This document shows, one piece after another, positions 13,853 through 21,424 of a stretch of DNA of 23,266 nt (the stretch's first letter is position 1; every line of letters begins with the position of its first letter). This stretch comes from JBBRMQ01 sp038230775 (GTDB taxonomy: Bacteria > Acidobacteriota > Thermoanaerobaculia > Gp7-AA8). The stretch is taken from contig JBBRMQ010000040.1 of NCBI GenBank assembly GCA_038230775.1, forward strand, positions 1-23,266, written 5' to 3'. The notes under the pieces were generated by a model, which worked only from the letters and a program-made list of their open reading frames with translations, searched no databases and was not told the DNA's origin. The position numbers were made by a program, and so were the translations under genes.

Positions 13853-15426
13853 CCAACATCCACACCCTCGGCGAGCTTCGCGCCTCCGGCTATCGCGTTC
13901 GTTCCGTGAAGGACGAGATGCGCGACAACCTTCTGCAATCGATCGCCAAAGGGGAGAAGACCTTTCCCGGCATCCATGGTTACGACCGCACGGTCATCCC
14001 GGCCATTCACAACGCGGTCCTCTCCAAGCACGACATCATCCTTCTCGGGCTGCGCGGTCAGGCCAAGACGCGCATCCTGCGGTCGTTGACCGCACTTCTC
14101 GACGAGCGCGTGCCCGTGGTCGAAGGCTGCGAGATCAACGACTCGCCATTCGAGCCGTCGTGCAAGCGCTGCCGGCGACTGGCGACGGAACGCGGTGAGG
14201 ATCTGCCGGTCGCGTGGATCGGGCGCGATGCGCGCTACCGGGAGAAACTGGCGACGCCGGACGTCACGGTCGCCGACCTCATCGGCGACATCGATCCGAT
14301 CAAGGCCGCGAATCAGCGGCTGACGTACGCCGACGAGGAAGTGATTCACTACGGGATCATCCCGCGCACCAATCGCGGCATCTTCGCCATCAACGAGCTG
14401 CCCGATCTCGCGCCGCGCATCCAGGTGGCGCTGCTCAACATTCTCGAGGAGCGCGATCTGCAGATCCGCGGCTTCCCGATCCGCATCCCGATGGACGTGG
14501 TGCTGGTCTTCAGCGCGAATCCTGAGGATTACACGAGCCGCGGCAACATCATCACGCCGCTCAAGGATCGCATCGACTCCCAGATCCTCACGCACTATCC
14601 GCAGAGCGTGAAGACGGCGATGCAGATCACGGGACAGGAGGCGTGGACCGATCGCGGATCGAAGACGAAGATCGAGATTCCCGACTACGTGCGCGAGATG
14701 GTGGAGCAGATCGCCTTCGTCGCGCGCGGTTCGGAGCTCGTCGATCAGTCGTCCGGCGTCTCCGCGCGGTTGACGATTGCCGCGCTCGAGCTGCTGCAGT
14801 CGAACCTGGAGCGGCGGGCCGCGATGACCGGCGACGCGCGGGTGTTCCCGCGACTGTCCGACCTCGCGATGCTGCTGCCGGCGATCACCGGCAAAGTAGA
14901 AATGGTGTACGAAGGCGAGCAGCAGGGCGCGGAAGTCGTCGCGCGCAAGCTGATCGGCCAGGCGGTCTCGAAGCTGTTCGAATCGAAGTTCCCACCGGTC
15001 GAGCGCGCGGGCGGAGCGGGGCGCAACGAACGCAACCGCGGCATCGAAGAGAGCGACCTCGATGACGTCTTCTCCGGACGCCGTTCCAAGAAGTCCGCGC
15101 CGCCTCAGCGCGAAGAGCCGAAGACCAACGTGAAGACGGAGCCGAACTACGACTCGATCCTCGCGTGGTTCGTCGAGGGCAACCAGATCACGCTGTCCGA
15201 CGAGATGCCGTTCGCCGCGTACTTCCGCGAATTGAACCGCGTGCCGAAACTCGGGGAGACCGCGAAGAAGTACGTGACGTCGCACAGCGAGGCCGAGCAG
15301 GGGTTCTGGATGGAGATGATTCTGGAGGGACTGCATCAGGCGCTGCGCCTGGCGCGCGAGGATCTGGACTCCACGATTACGTTCGCGGAGCTGATGAAGT
15401 TCAACATCCTGCGGACGGTGAAATGA
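13849..15426 (+). CDS. MoxR/Mg-chelatase-type AAA+ ATPase with altered Walker motifs
   Basis: 525 aa. The AAA+ core at about 45-330 looks like the ChlI/MoxR clade: Walker A region GLRGQAKT (67-74), Walker B region GIFAINELPDL (177-187), sensor-1 FSANPED (222-228), and an arginine-rich segment after PLKDRID. Two deviations are visible: Ala in place of Gly before the Walker A Lys, and Asn in place of Asp before the Walker B Glu (INE). An insert after Walker A has three cysteines (C94, C105, C108) that could bind metal. The C-terminal third is charged with a low-complexity linker (about 385-430). It overlaps pth upstream and the RHH-TPR gene downstream by 4 bp each. With the VWA protein two genes on, a chelatase/chaperone-like motor is likely; target unknown. 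Confidence 0.85.
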   Translation: MTNIHTLGELRASGYRVRSVKDEMRDNLLQSIAKGEKTFPGIHGYDRTVIPAIHNAVLSKHDIILLGLRGQAKTRILRSLTALLDERVPVVEGCEINDSPFEPSCKRCRRLATERGEDLPVAWIGRDARYREKLATPDVTVADLIGDIDPIKAANQRLTYADEEVIHYGIIPRTNRGIFAINELPDLAPRIQVALLNILEERDLQIRGFPIRIPMDVVLVFSANPEDYTSRGNIITPLKDRIDSQILTHYPQSVKTAMQITGQEAWTDRGSKTKIEIPDYVREMVEQIAFVARGSELVDQSSGVSARLTIAALELLQSNLERRAAMTGDARVFPRLSDLAMLLPAITGKVEMVYEGEQQGAEVVARKLIGQAVSKLFESKFPPVERAGGAGRNERNRGIEESDLDDVFSGRRSKKSAPPQREEPKTNVKTEPNYDSILAWFVEGNQITLSDEMPFAAYFRELNRVPKLGETAKKYVTSHSEAEQGFWMEMILEGLHQALRLAREDLDSTITFAELMKFNILRTVK

Positions 15427-15848
15427 TGGTGAAGGTGACCGCCGAGATTCCATCCGACCTGCAGCGCCAGATCGATCGCATCATCCGCGACGGCTGGTTC
15501 CCTGACCAGGAGACCGTTCTCCGCGAAGCTCTCGTCCAGTTCGTCGACGCCAAGTCCTTCCTCGGCGACTCGCCGCGGATGCTGCACCGGTTCGCCGCCG
15601 ATTCGCTCAACGACTCGAAGCCGGAGACGGCGCTGAAGTTCGTCGATCGCGCGGTGTTCCTCATGTCGCATCAGAAGGTGACGGACTTCACGCTGTACCA
15701 GAGCCTGGTCGAGCTTCGCGTGCAGGTCCTCCTGGTGCTCGGACGGGAAACAGACGCGCTGAGCACGCTCGAGGAAGCGAAAGAGATGCTGCCAAACAAC
15801 CCCACGATCTCGAGATGGATCGAACGGCTTAAGAAAGCCAAAGGCTGA
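15423..15848 (+). CDS. Ribbon-helix-helix plus TPR-like small protein
   Basis: 141 aa. The first 45 residues have the look of a CopG/Arc-type ribbon-helix-helix domain (VKVTAEIPSDLQRQIDRII, then DQETVLREALVQFV). The rest (about 60-141) is helical with TPR-like pairs (KPETALKFVDRAVFLMS, RETDALSTLEEAKEMLP). The start ATG 15423 overlaps the TGA of the ATPase gene (ATGATG; 15426 is an equally good start), indicating translational coupling. Context suggests it is an accessory factor of the ATPase-VWA pair, perhaps a DNA- or protein-binding adaptor; this is inference. An RHH antitoxin is unlikely because no toxin gene is adjacent and the TPR part is unusual for antitoxins. Confidence 0.6.
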   Translation: MMVKVTAEIPSDLQRQIDRIIRDGWFPDQETVLREALVQFVDAKSFLGDSPRMLHRFAADSLNDSKPETALKFVDRAVFLMSHQKVTDFTLYQSLVELRVQVLLVLGRETDALSTLEEAKEMLPNNPTISRWIERLKKAKG

Positions 15849-15862
15849 AAAACCAGGAATAA

Positions 15863-15907
15863 AGAATTTCGAATTTCGAAATTCAAAATTCGAAATTCAA
15901 AATTCAA
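15863..15907. repeat. A/T-rich TTCGAAATTC repeat tract
   Basis: A run of overlapping GAATTTCGAA / ATTCAAA units in an otherwise GC-rich region, containing a perfect 14-bp palindrome at 15871-15884. It fills most of the 72-bp gap between the RHH-TPR and VWA genes and is unlike the GC-rich palindromes elsewhere. No ribosome site is seen between it and ATG 15921. Confidence 0.8.
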
Positions 15908-15920
15908 AGTTCAACTACCC

Positions 15921-17015
15921 ATGCGCCAGCGATACTCCTACCTCGACCCCGATCTCATCCGGCAGTTCCTTTCCGAGATGGGGCTGCGTCGTCTCTTCAA
16001 TCATCTGCTGCTGCAGAGCGGCGGCGATGTCGAGGAGGCGATGCGCTGGATGCAGGCGCTGCAGGACCGCGGCTACATCGATCCGAGCGTCGATTTGCAG
16101 GCATTCTTCGCGCGGCTGGTGGAAGAGAATGTGATTTCACAGGACGGCGAGGGGAATGTCTCGCTGGCAACCGGCGGAGAGCGTCAGATCCGGCGCGATG
16201 CGCTCGATGAGATCTTCGGCGGTCTGAAGAAATCGATGAGCGGCTATCACTCCGTACAGAACGCGGGGCAGGGAACGGAGCGCCTCACGGAAACGCGCTC
16301 GTATCAGTTCGGCGACGATCCGATGTCGATCGACTCGATTCGCTCGATCCAGAACACGATGAAGCGCACCGATCCCGCGGCCGAGATCCTCATCGCGGAG
16401 GACGACCTCGAGGTCTTCGAAACGGAGCACAACTCGAGCTGCGCGACCGTCGTGATGATCGACATCTCTCACTCGATGGTGTTGTACGGCGAGGATCGGA
16501 TCACGCCGGCAAAGAAGGTCGCGCTGGCGCTGACGGAGCTCATCCTCACGAAGTATCCGAAAGACTGCATCGACGTGCTGTTGTTCGGCGACGAAGCGGT
16601 GGAGGTGCCGATCTCCGAGATCCCGTACGTGAAGGTCGGCCCCTTCCACACGAACACGAAGGCAGGGCTCGAGCTGGCGCAGCGGATTCTTCGCCGCCGC
16701 AAGCACAACAACAAGCAGATCTTCATGATCACGGACGGCAAACCGTCGGCACTATTCGAGGGCGGACGGCTCTACACGAACTCGTTCGGCCTCGACATGA
16801 AGATCGTGAACCGCACGTTGGAAGAGGCCGATCGTTGCCGCCGCGCGGGAATCCCGATCACCACCTTCATGCTGGCGACGGACCCTCTGCTGGTGAACTT
16901 CGTCGAGCAGCTTTCGCAGATCAACCGCGGCCGCGCCTTCTACTCCTCGCCCGACCGCCTCGGCGAGTACATCCTCGCGGACTACATCCGCAACCGCCGC
17001 AAGTTCGTGCATTGA
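15921..17015 (+). CDS. von Willebrand factor A domain protein
   Basis: 364 aa, no signal peptide, cytosolic. The N-terminal half (1-160) is helical and of unknown fold. The VWA domain occupies about 172-345 with a complete MIDAS metal site: DISHS (D181, S183, S185), a Thr in HTNTKAG (about 244-246), and D272 in MITDGKPS. Known: CoxE/BchD-like VWA proteins pair with MoxR/ChlI-type AAA+ ATPases to insert metals or remodel proteins; the ATPase at 13849 is the obvious partner. It follows the A/T-rich repeat, has no clear Shine-Dalgarno, and is followed by palindrome C2. The client of the complex is not evident. Confidence 0.88.
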   Translation: MRQRYSYLDPDLIRQFLSEMGLRRLFNHLLLQSGGDVEEAMRWMQALQDRGYIDPSVDLQAFFARLVEENVISQDGEGNVSLATGGERQIRRDALDEIFGGLKKSMSGYHSVQNAGQGTERLTETRSYQFGDDPMSIDSIRSIQNTMKRTDPAAEILIAEDDLEVFETEHNSSCATVVMIDISHSMVLYGEDRITPAKKVALALTELILTKYPKDCIDVLLFGDEAVEVPISEIPYVKVGPFHTNTKAGLELAQRILRRRKHNNKQIFMITDGKPSALFEGGRLYTNSFGLDMKIVNRTLEEADRCRRAGIPITTFMLATDPLLVNFVEQLSQINRGRAFYSSPDRLGEYILADYIRNRRKFVH

Positions 17016-17021
17016 GGGCTC

Positions 17022-17077
17022 CTGTGTGTGGGCCGACTTCAGCCGGCCATGACCGGCTGAAGCCGGTCCACACACAG
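17022..17077. repeat. Palindromic repeat, family C (copy 2)
   Basis: 27-nt arms (17022-17048 and 17051-17077), three mismatches, 2-nt loop; same core as the element at 8984. It starts 6 bp after the VWA stop and may end transcription or protect the mRNA 3' end. Confidence 0.9.
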
Positions 17078-17138
17078 AGGCATTGAGAGCTTCGCTCCTT
17101 TCGGAATCCGGAGTGGGACCATCGCGTTTCGTCTCCCA

Positions 17139-18788
17139 ATGCGCAAGTTATTTGCGATCCTGGCCATCGCGGCGACCGCGACTGCGAACGAGGTCACCTA
17201 TCGTTCCATGCAGTCGGGTCCGAACGCTTTCGGCACTCCGGTTTTCGATCATGGCCTTCACGGCGAGGGACAGATCATCGCGTTCCTCGACACCGGCGTC
17301 GACTACGACAGCTGCTTCTTCGCCGAAGCTGACGGACGGCGTCCGCCGATCAACACCACGCTCGCGGGCAACAACGTCGACCTGACGCGGCGGAAGATCG
17401 TGGCGTACGACTTCCTTTATTCGTGCGACGCGTTTCCCGGCGCACCCGGTTGCGAGAATCCGAACGACCCGCGCGCGTACGACAACACGATGCACGGAAC
17501 GCTCACCGCAGGCGCGGCGGTCGCCGATCGCGGGACGCCGATCGTGCATGACCTCGATGACGCCATCGCGCCCGGCGCAAAGATGATCGTGCAGGATGGC
17601 GGATACATCGGGGGCGACAACTGCTCGCAACGTCCGGGCTTCGGCTGTCCGGTCAACCTCACACCGATTCTCGATCAGGCCTACCGACAGGGAGCGCGCA
17701 TCCACTCGAACTCCTGGGGCGATCTGCAGCAGGCGCCGGCCAACGTCACGCCGGCTGCGAATTACTCCGCCTCCGCGCGCGACGTCGACGCATTCGTCTA
17801 CTCGCACCCCGATTTTCTCGTGGTCTTCAACACCGGCAACTTCTCCACGGGCTTCGCGCCGCCGATGTCGGTCGCGGCCCCGGGCTGCGCGAAGAACACG
17901 CTGCAGGTCGGAGGGACGCGACCGACACGTTTCATCAATTTCGACGACAACATCGTGTCGTGGTTCGAGCGCGTCGGGCCGACGCGCGATGGCCGTCTCA
18001 AACCCGATGTCATCGCGCCGGCGCAGGCGTACTTGCCTGCCAGCGACGGCGATGTCTCGACCGGCAATTGCGATACGAGCTACCAGGGCGGGACTTCGTG
18101 CTCCTCGCCTGCGGTCGCCGGTGTGGCAGCGCTCGTCCGCCAGTACTACATGAGCGGTTTCTATCCGACCGGATCCGCACGTCAGGGCGACGCATTCACA
18201 CCGAGCGCCGCACTCCTGAAGGCGACGATCATCGCGTCCGCGCGATCGGCGACGATCGTCGAAGACATGAATGGCGCGCAGACCGCGGCAGCCGCGGCGC
18301 CCAACTACCAGCAGGGTTTCGGTTTCCCTGTTCTCGATGACGCGCTCTACTTCGCCGGCGACACGATGAAGTTGAAGGTTGTCGACGTGCCGCTCGCGAG
18401 CGGTCTCGCGGAAGGTCAGAGCACGACCGTCCGCGTTGGCGCCTCCTCCCGCGTGCCGCTCAAGGTCGTGCTGGTGTGGACCGATCCCGCCGGCGTTCCC
18501 CGCGGCGAATCGGACTCCACACCCGAGCTGGTGAATGATCTCGATCTGCGCGTCGTCGACAGTGCGGGCCGGATCCACTACGGCAACGAGACTCTCCATC
18601 CGAATCAGGCGGACCGCCTGAACAACGTCGAAGCGGTGCAATTCGCGGCACCGGCCTCCGGCACCTACTCGATCACCGTCTCCGCCAACCACCTCGGCGG
18701 CGGAACGCGCCAGAGTTACGCGCTGGTCATCACCGGCGACGTCACTGATGCCGCGCTGCCGTCGCGCACGCGCGCCGTCCGTCACTGA
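17139..18788 (+). CDS. Secreted subtilisin-like serine protease (S8, KP-43-like)
   Basis: 549 aa. A short signal peptide (MRKLFAILAIAATATA) is followed closely by the catalytic domain with no obvious long propeptide. The triad is complete: D51 in AFLDTGVDYD, H119 in NTMHGTLTAG, S323 in GGTSCSSPAVAG; the oxyanion Asn is N234 in FNTGN. The C-terminal beta-domain (about 420-540; VVLVWTDPAG, LVNDLDLRVVD, NNVEAVQF, GTYSITVSAN) is the jelly-roll typical of KP-43-type subtilases. Likely an extracellular or periplasmic protease for protein degradation. Several Cys suggest disulfides and export. No ribosome site is evident before ATG 17139. It stands as a single gene between palindrome C2 and serS. 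Confidence 0.93.
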   Translation: MRKLFAILAIAATATANEVTYRSMQSGPNAFGTPVFDHGLHGEGQIIAFLDTGVDYDSCFFAEADGRRPPINTTLAGNNVDLTRRKIVAYDFLYSCDAFPGAPGCENPNDPRAYDNTMHGTLTAGAAVADRGTPIVHDLDDAIAPGAKMIVQDGGYIGGDNCSQRPGFGCPVNLTPILDQAYRQGARIHSNSWGDLQQAPANVTPAANYSASARDVDAFVYSHPDFLVVFNTGNFSTGFAPPMSVAAPGCAKNTLQVGGTRPTRFINFDDNIVSWFERVGPTRDGRLKPDVIAPAQAYLPASDGDVSTGNCDTSYQGGTSCSSPAVAGVAALVRQYYMSGFYPTGSARQGDAFTPSAALLKATIIASARSATIVEDMNGAQTAAAAAPNYQQGFGFPVLDDALYFAGDTMKLKVVDVPLASGLAEGQSTTVRVGASSRVPLKVVLVWTDPAGVPRGESDSTPELVNDLDLRVVDSAGRIHYGNETLHPNQADRLNNVEAVQFAAPASGTYSITVSANHLGGGTRQSYALVITGDVTDAALPSRTRAVRH

Positions 18789-18796
18789 GTTGACCC

Positions 18797-18802
18797 TATA
18801 AT
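18797..18802 (+). promoter_or_regulatory. Perfect -10 box directly upstream of serS
   Basis: TATAAT followed by only 8 nt before ATG 18811, so transcription would start within 1-2 nt of the ATG. No -35 consensus is seen about 17 nt upstream, inside the protease 3' end, and there is no Shine-Dalgarno. Confidence 0.6.
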
Positions 18803-18810
18803 CGCGCGCC

Positions 18811-20085
18811 ATGTTGTCGCGCGAATATCTCCGCGAGCATGCGGATGAATACCGCAAGGCTCTCGCGAACCGGGGTGCGAAACCCGATCTCGATCGCTTC
18901 CTGAGAGTCGACGCCGAGCGCCGCCAGACGATCGCGCGCGTCGAGGCGCTGAAGAACCAGCGCAACGTCGCATCGCAGGAGATCGCGGCGCTCAAGAAAA
19001 ACAAACAGGATGCGTCCGCGCAGATCGACGCGATGAAACGCGTCGGCGACGAGATCAAAGAGCTCGATGGCAAGCTCGCGACGATCGAGGAAGAGCTGGG
19101 CGGCCTGGAGCTCGAGTTTCCAAACGTCCCGCACGCCTCCGTGCCGGTCGGCGATGAATCTGCAAATCGCGTCGAGCGCCATTGGGGCCAGAAGCCGAAG
19201 TTCGACTTTGCGCCAAAAGCGCACTGGGATATCGGGGAAGGGCTCGGCATTCTCGACTTCGATCGCGGGGCGAAGATCACCGGAGCGCGATTCACGTTGA
19301 TCAGTGGAGACGGCGCCCGCCTGAATCGCGCACTGATCGACTTCATGCTCGATGCGCACGCCACGCGCGGCTACACCGAGGTGGTGCCGCCGTTCATCGT
19401 GAACGCCGATTCTCTTCGCTGCACGGGTAATTTGCCGAAGTTCGAGCAGGACCTCTTCAAGCTGACGGACCGCGACTACTACCTGATCCCGACCGCGGAA
19501 GTTCCGGTGACGAACATCCACCGCGACGAGACGCTCGATGCGGCGTCCCTTCCGCGCTATTACACCGCGTATTCGCCCTGCTTCCGCAGCGAAGCGGGCT
19601 CCTACGGCAAAGACACGCGCGGCCTCATTCGCCAGCATCAGTTCGAGAAGGTCGAGATCGTGAAGCTCGCGATGCCCGATCAATCATGGGCCGAGCACGA
19701 GAAGCTCACCGCCGACGCGGAGGCCGTGCTGCAGGCGCTCGGTCTGCACTACCGCGTGATGACGCTCTCCACCGGTGACATGGGCTTCAGCGCTGCGAAG
19801 ACCTACGACCTCGAAGTCTGGCTTCCGGGACAGGACACGTATCGCGAGATCGCGTCCAGCTCGAACTTCCTCGACTTTCAGGCGCGCCGCGGCAACATCC
19901 GCTACAAGACCGCCGAGAAGAAGACCGGCTTCGTGCACACGCTCAACAGCTCCGGCCTGCCCATCGGCCGCACGCTCGTCGCCATCCTCGAGAACTACCA
20001 GAACGCGGACGGAACAGTGCGCGTGCCCGATGTCCTTCAGCCGTATATGAAATCGGCGGCGCTCACGCGCCGCGTTGACGGTTGA
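18811..20085 (+). CDS. serS: Seryl-tRNA synthetase
   Basis: 424 aa, the usual bacterial length. Charges tRNA-Ser with serine in the cytosol. The N-terminal antiparallel coiled coil (about 30-100, rich in Lys/Glu/Ala) contacts the long variable arm of the tRNA. The class II catalytic core shows motif 1 (GYTEVVPPFIV), motif 2 (CFRSEAGSYGKDTRG, then IRQHQFEKVE) and motif 3 (GLPIGRTLVAILENYQ), with TAEVP for serine binding. ATG 18811 is the homologous start; the -10 box 8 nt before it suggests a leaderless message. It is convergent with the FHA gene, separated only by a palindrome. Confidence 0.97.
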   Translation: MLSREYLREHADEYRKALANRGAKPDLDRFLRVDAERRQTIARVEALKNQRNVASQEIAALKKNKQDASAQIDAMKRVGDEIKELDGKLATIEEELGGLELEFPNVPHASVPVGDESANRVERHWGQKPKFDFAPKAHWDIGEGLGILDFDRGAKITGARFTLISGDGARLNRALIDFMLDAHATRGYTEVVPPFIVNADSLRCTGNLPKFEQDLFKLTDRDYYLIPTAEVPVTNIHRDETLDAASLPRYYTAYSPCFRSEAGSYGKDTRGLIRQHQFEKVEIVKLAMPDQSWAEHEKLTADAEAVLQALGLHYRVMTLSTGDMGFSAAKTYDLEVWLPGQDTYREIASSSNFLDFQARRGNIRYKTAEKKTGFVHTLNSSGLPIGRTLVAILENYQNADGTVRVPDVLQPYMKSAALTRRVDG

Positions 20086-20091
20086 CAGTTC

Positions 20092-20159
20092 TGATCCTGA
20101 GCGCAGCGAAGGATCCCCATCGCAAGTGCGCGGGGGATCCTTCGCTGCGCTCAGGATCA
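20092..20159. repeat. Palindromic repeat, family B (copy 2), between convergent genes
   Basis: Perfect 27-nt arms (20092-20118 and 20133-20159) around a 14-nt loop. It fills the gap between the serS stop and the FHA gene, and its last three bases are the FHA stop codon. It could act as a two-way terminator. Confidence 0.95.
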
Positions 20160-21380
20160 AGACCCGTCAACGCGCGGCGTCGCCGCGCCTGATCTCGTGG
20201 CGCCGTCGTACAGCACCTGATACTTCAGGTCGGTGGCTCCGATGCGGATGTCATCGTTGTGCTGCAGCACCGCGTGAAACACGCGGGTGCCGTTGAGCCA
20301 CGTTCCGTTGCGGCTCTTCAGATCCTCGATCACGTAACCCTCCGGCCCGCGGAAAATGCGCGCGTGATGGCCGGAGATGCCGAGGTCGGTGATCTGGATC
20401 GTGTTGTCGCTCTGGCGGCCCAGCGTGTAGTCCGGGTCCGTCAGCAGAAGTACGGTTCCGGCAAGATCGCCGTTGCCGATGGCGAGCTGCGCGACCGTCG
20501 TGCGGACCACGTCTTTGTACGCGAGTTTGGCGTCAGGCGAAACGAGCAGACTGGTGTCGTCACCGACGTCGCGAAGCGTGGAGTCTTCGCCGAAACGGTC
20601 GGCTTTCTTCGACTGCCACATCGTGTCCTCGTCGATCGGTGCGACCGCGCCAGTCATGCCCTGGTCGTGGCGTTCGACCGGCTCGATCAATTTGTTTGCC
20701 GACAGGCCGTAGATGACGCGGTACACCGTGAGTGGGTCTTCTTCACTGTCGCGGCAGAGATCTTCGAGTGTGCGCATTCCGTTGATCAGGAACAGCACCT
20801 TCCACTCCTGCGCCGACAGGGTGATGTTTTCACTCTCGGGATGACTCACGACGCGGAAGATCGCTTCGCTGTCCGGAAGCAGCTGAAGGCATTCCTCCCA
20901 CTCCTGAATGCGCCGCGCGCCTTCCATGATGAGGTTCGCGAGATCGACGTCGATCGTCACCGCGTCCGAGGGGAGGTCGAAACCCTCGTAGAACATGAAG
21001 GTGCCACCTTTCCAGAGGAACGTGTCGTACAGGACTTCCGACACCTGGATCTTGAGGAACTCGTCGAGCTGCGATTCGGTGAGCACGCCGTGCTTGACCG
21101 CGACGTCGCCGAAGCGGCCGCCGCTGTGCAGCATGATGTCATCGATGCGATCCGCCTGATCCTTCGAGATGTGCTTCTTGCGGAGAAGGAGCGTCGCCAG
21201 TCGCAGGGAGTCCTGGTTCGATGCGGCATACACGACGGCGCCGGCGCGGCAGAAGACGTACGCCTCGCGGCTGTCGTTCGACACGGTGAGCATGCCGGTC
21301 TTCTTCCCCTCATTGAAGAACGAGAGGACGTCCGGCAGCTTGAAGGAGTCAAGGCTCCCTTGCAGGGCGACGATGCTCAT
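20157..21380 (-). CDS. DUF4388 (PATAN-like) and FHA domain protein
   Basis: 407 aa, cytosolic. The N-terminal DUF4388 region (about 1-110; LQGSLDSFKLPDVLSFFNEG, KTGMLTV) is typical of signalling proteins in deltaproteobacteria and Acidobacteriota. A helical middle part (about 110-290) follows. The C-terminal FHA domain (about 305-395) has the phosphothreonine-binding pattern YTLGRQSDN, SGHHARI and SRNGTWLNGTRV. Role inferred: adaptor that reads Ser/Thr phosphorylation; no kinase gene is in the window. The stop codon lies in palindrome B2, so the last residues (VDGS) border the repeat. ATG 21380 lacks a Shine-Dalgarno; a TACAAT box ends 13 nt before it. It is divergent from the MFS gene. Confidence 0.88.
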   Translation of the reverse strand: MSIVALQGSLDSFKLPDVLSFFNEGKKTGMLTVSNDSREAYVFCRAGAVVYAASNQDSLRLATLLLRKKHISKDQADRIDDIMLHSGGRFGDVAVKHGVLTESQLDEFLKIQVSEVLYDTFLWKGGTFMFYEGFDLPSDAVTIDVDLANLIMEGARRIQEWEECLQLLPDSEAIFRVVSHPESENITLSAQEWKVLFLINGMRTLEDLCRDSEEDPLTVYRVIYGLSANKLIEPVERHDQGMTGAVAPIDEDTMWQSKKADRFGEDSTLRDVGDDTSLLVSPDAKLAYKDVVRTTVAQLAIGNGDLAGTVLLLTDPDYTLGRQSDNTIQITDLGISGHHARIFRGPEGYVIEDLKSRNGTWLNGTRVFHAVLQHNDDIRIGATDLKYQVLYDGATRSGAATPRVDGS

Positions 21381-21391
21381 GGCGAACAGGA

Positions 21392-21415
21392 CGATTGTAG
21401 CGTCGTTTACAATCG
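21392..21415. promoter_or_regulatory. Symmetric divergent promoter/operator between FHA and MFS genes
   Basis: Perfect 8-bp inverted repeat CGATTGTA/TACAATCG with an 8-nt centre. Each half carries a TACAAT -10 box facing outward (minus at 21399-21394, plus at 21408-21413), 13 and 11 nt from the respective start codons. No -35 boxes are evident. Confidence 0.55.
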
Positions 21416-21424
21416 CGGCCGCCG

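Noticed and set aside
13693..15453. 586-codon minus-strand open frame
   Set aside because: Antisense to the MoxR-like gene, whose overlaps with pth and the RHH-TPR gene and AAA+ motifs show the coding strand.
15423..15560. RHH antitoxin of a toxin-antitoxin pair
   Set aside because: No small toxin-like ORF follows, and the protein is fused to TPR-like helices inside an ATPase-VWA operon.
17148..19364. 738-codon open frame on the minus strand, antisense to the protease and serS
   Set aside because: It lies opposite two genes with complete catalytic motifs; the translation is Arg/Val/Asp-rich low-complexity typical of antisense frames in high-GC DNA, with no domain.
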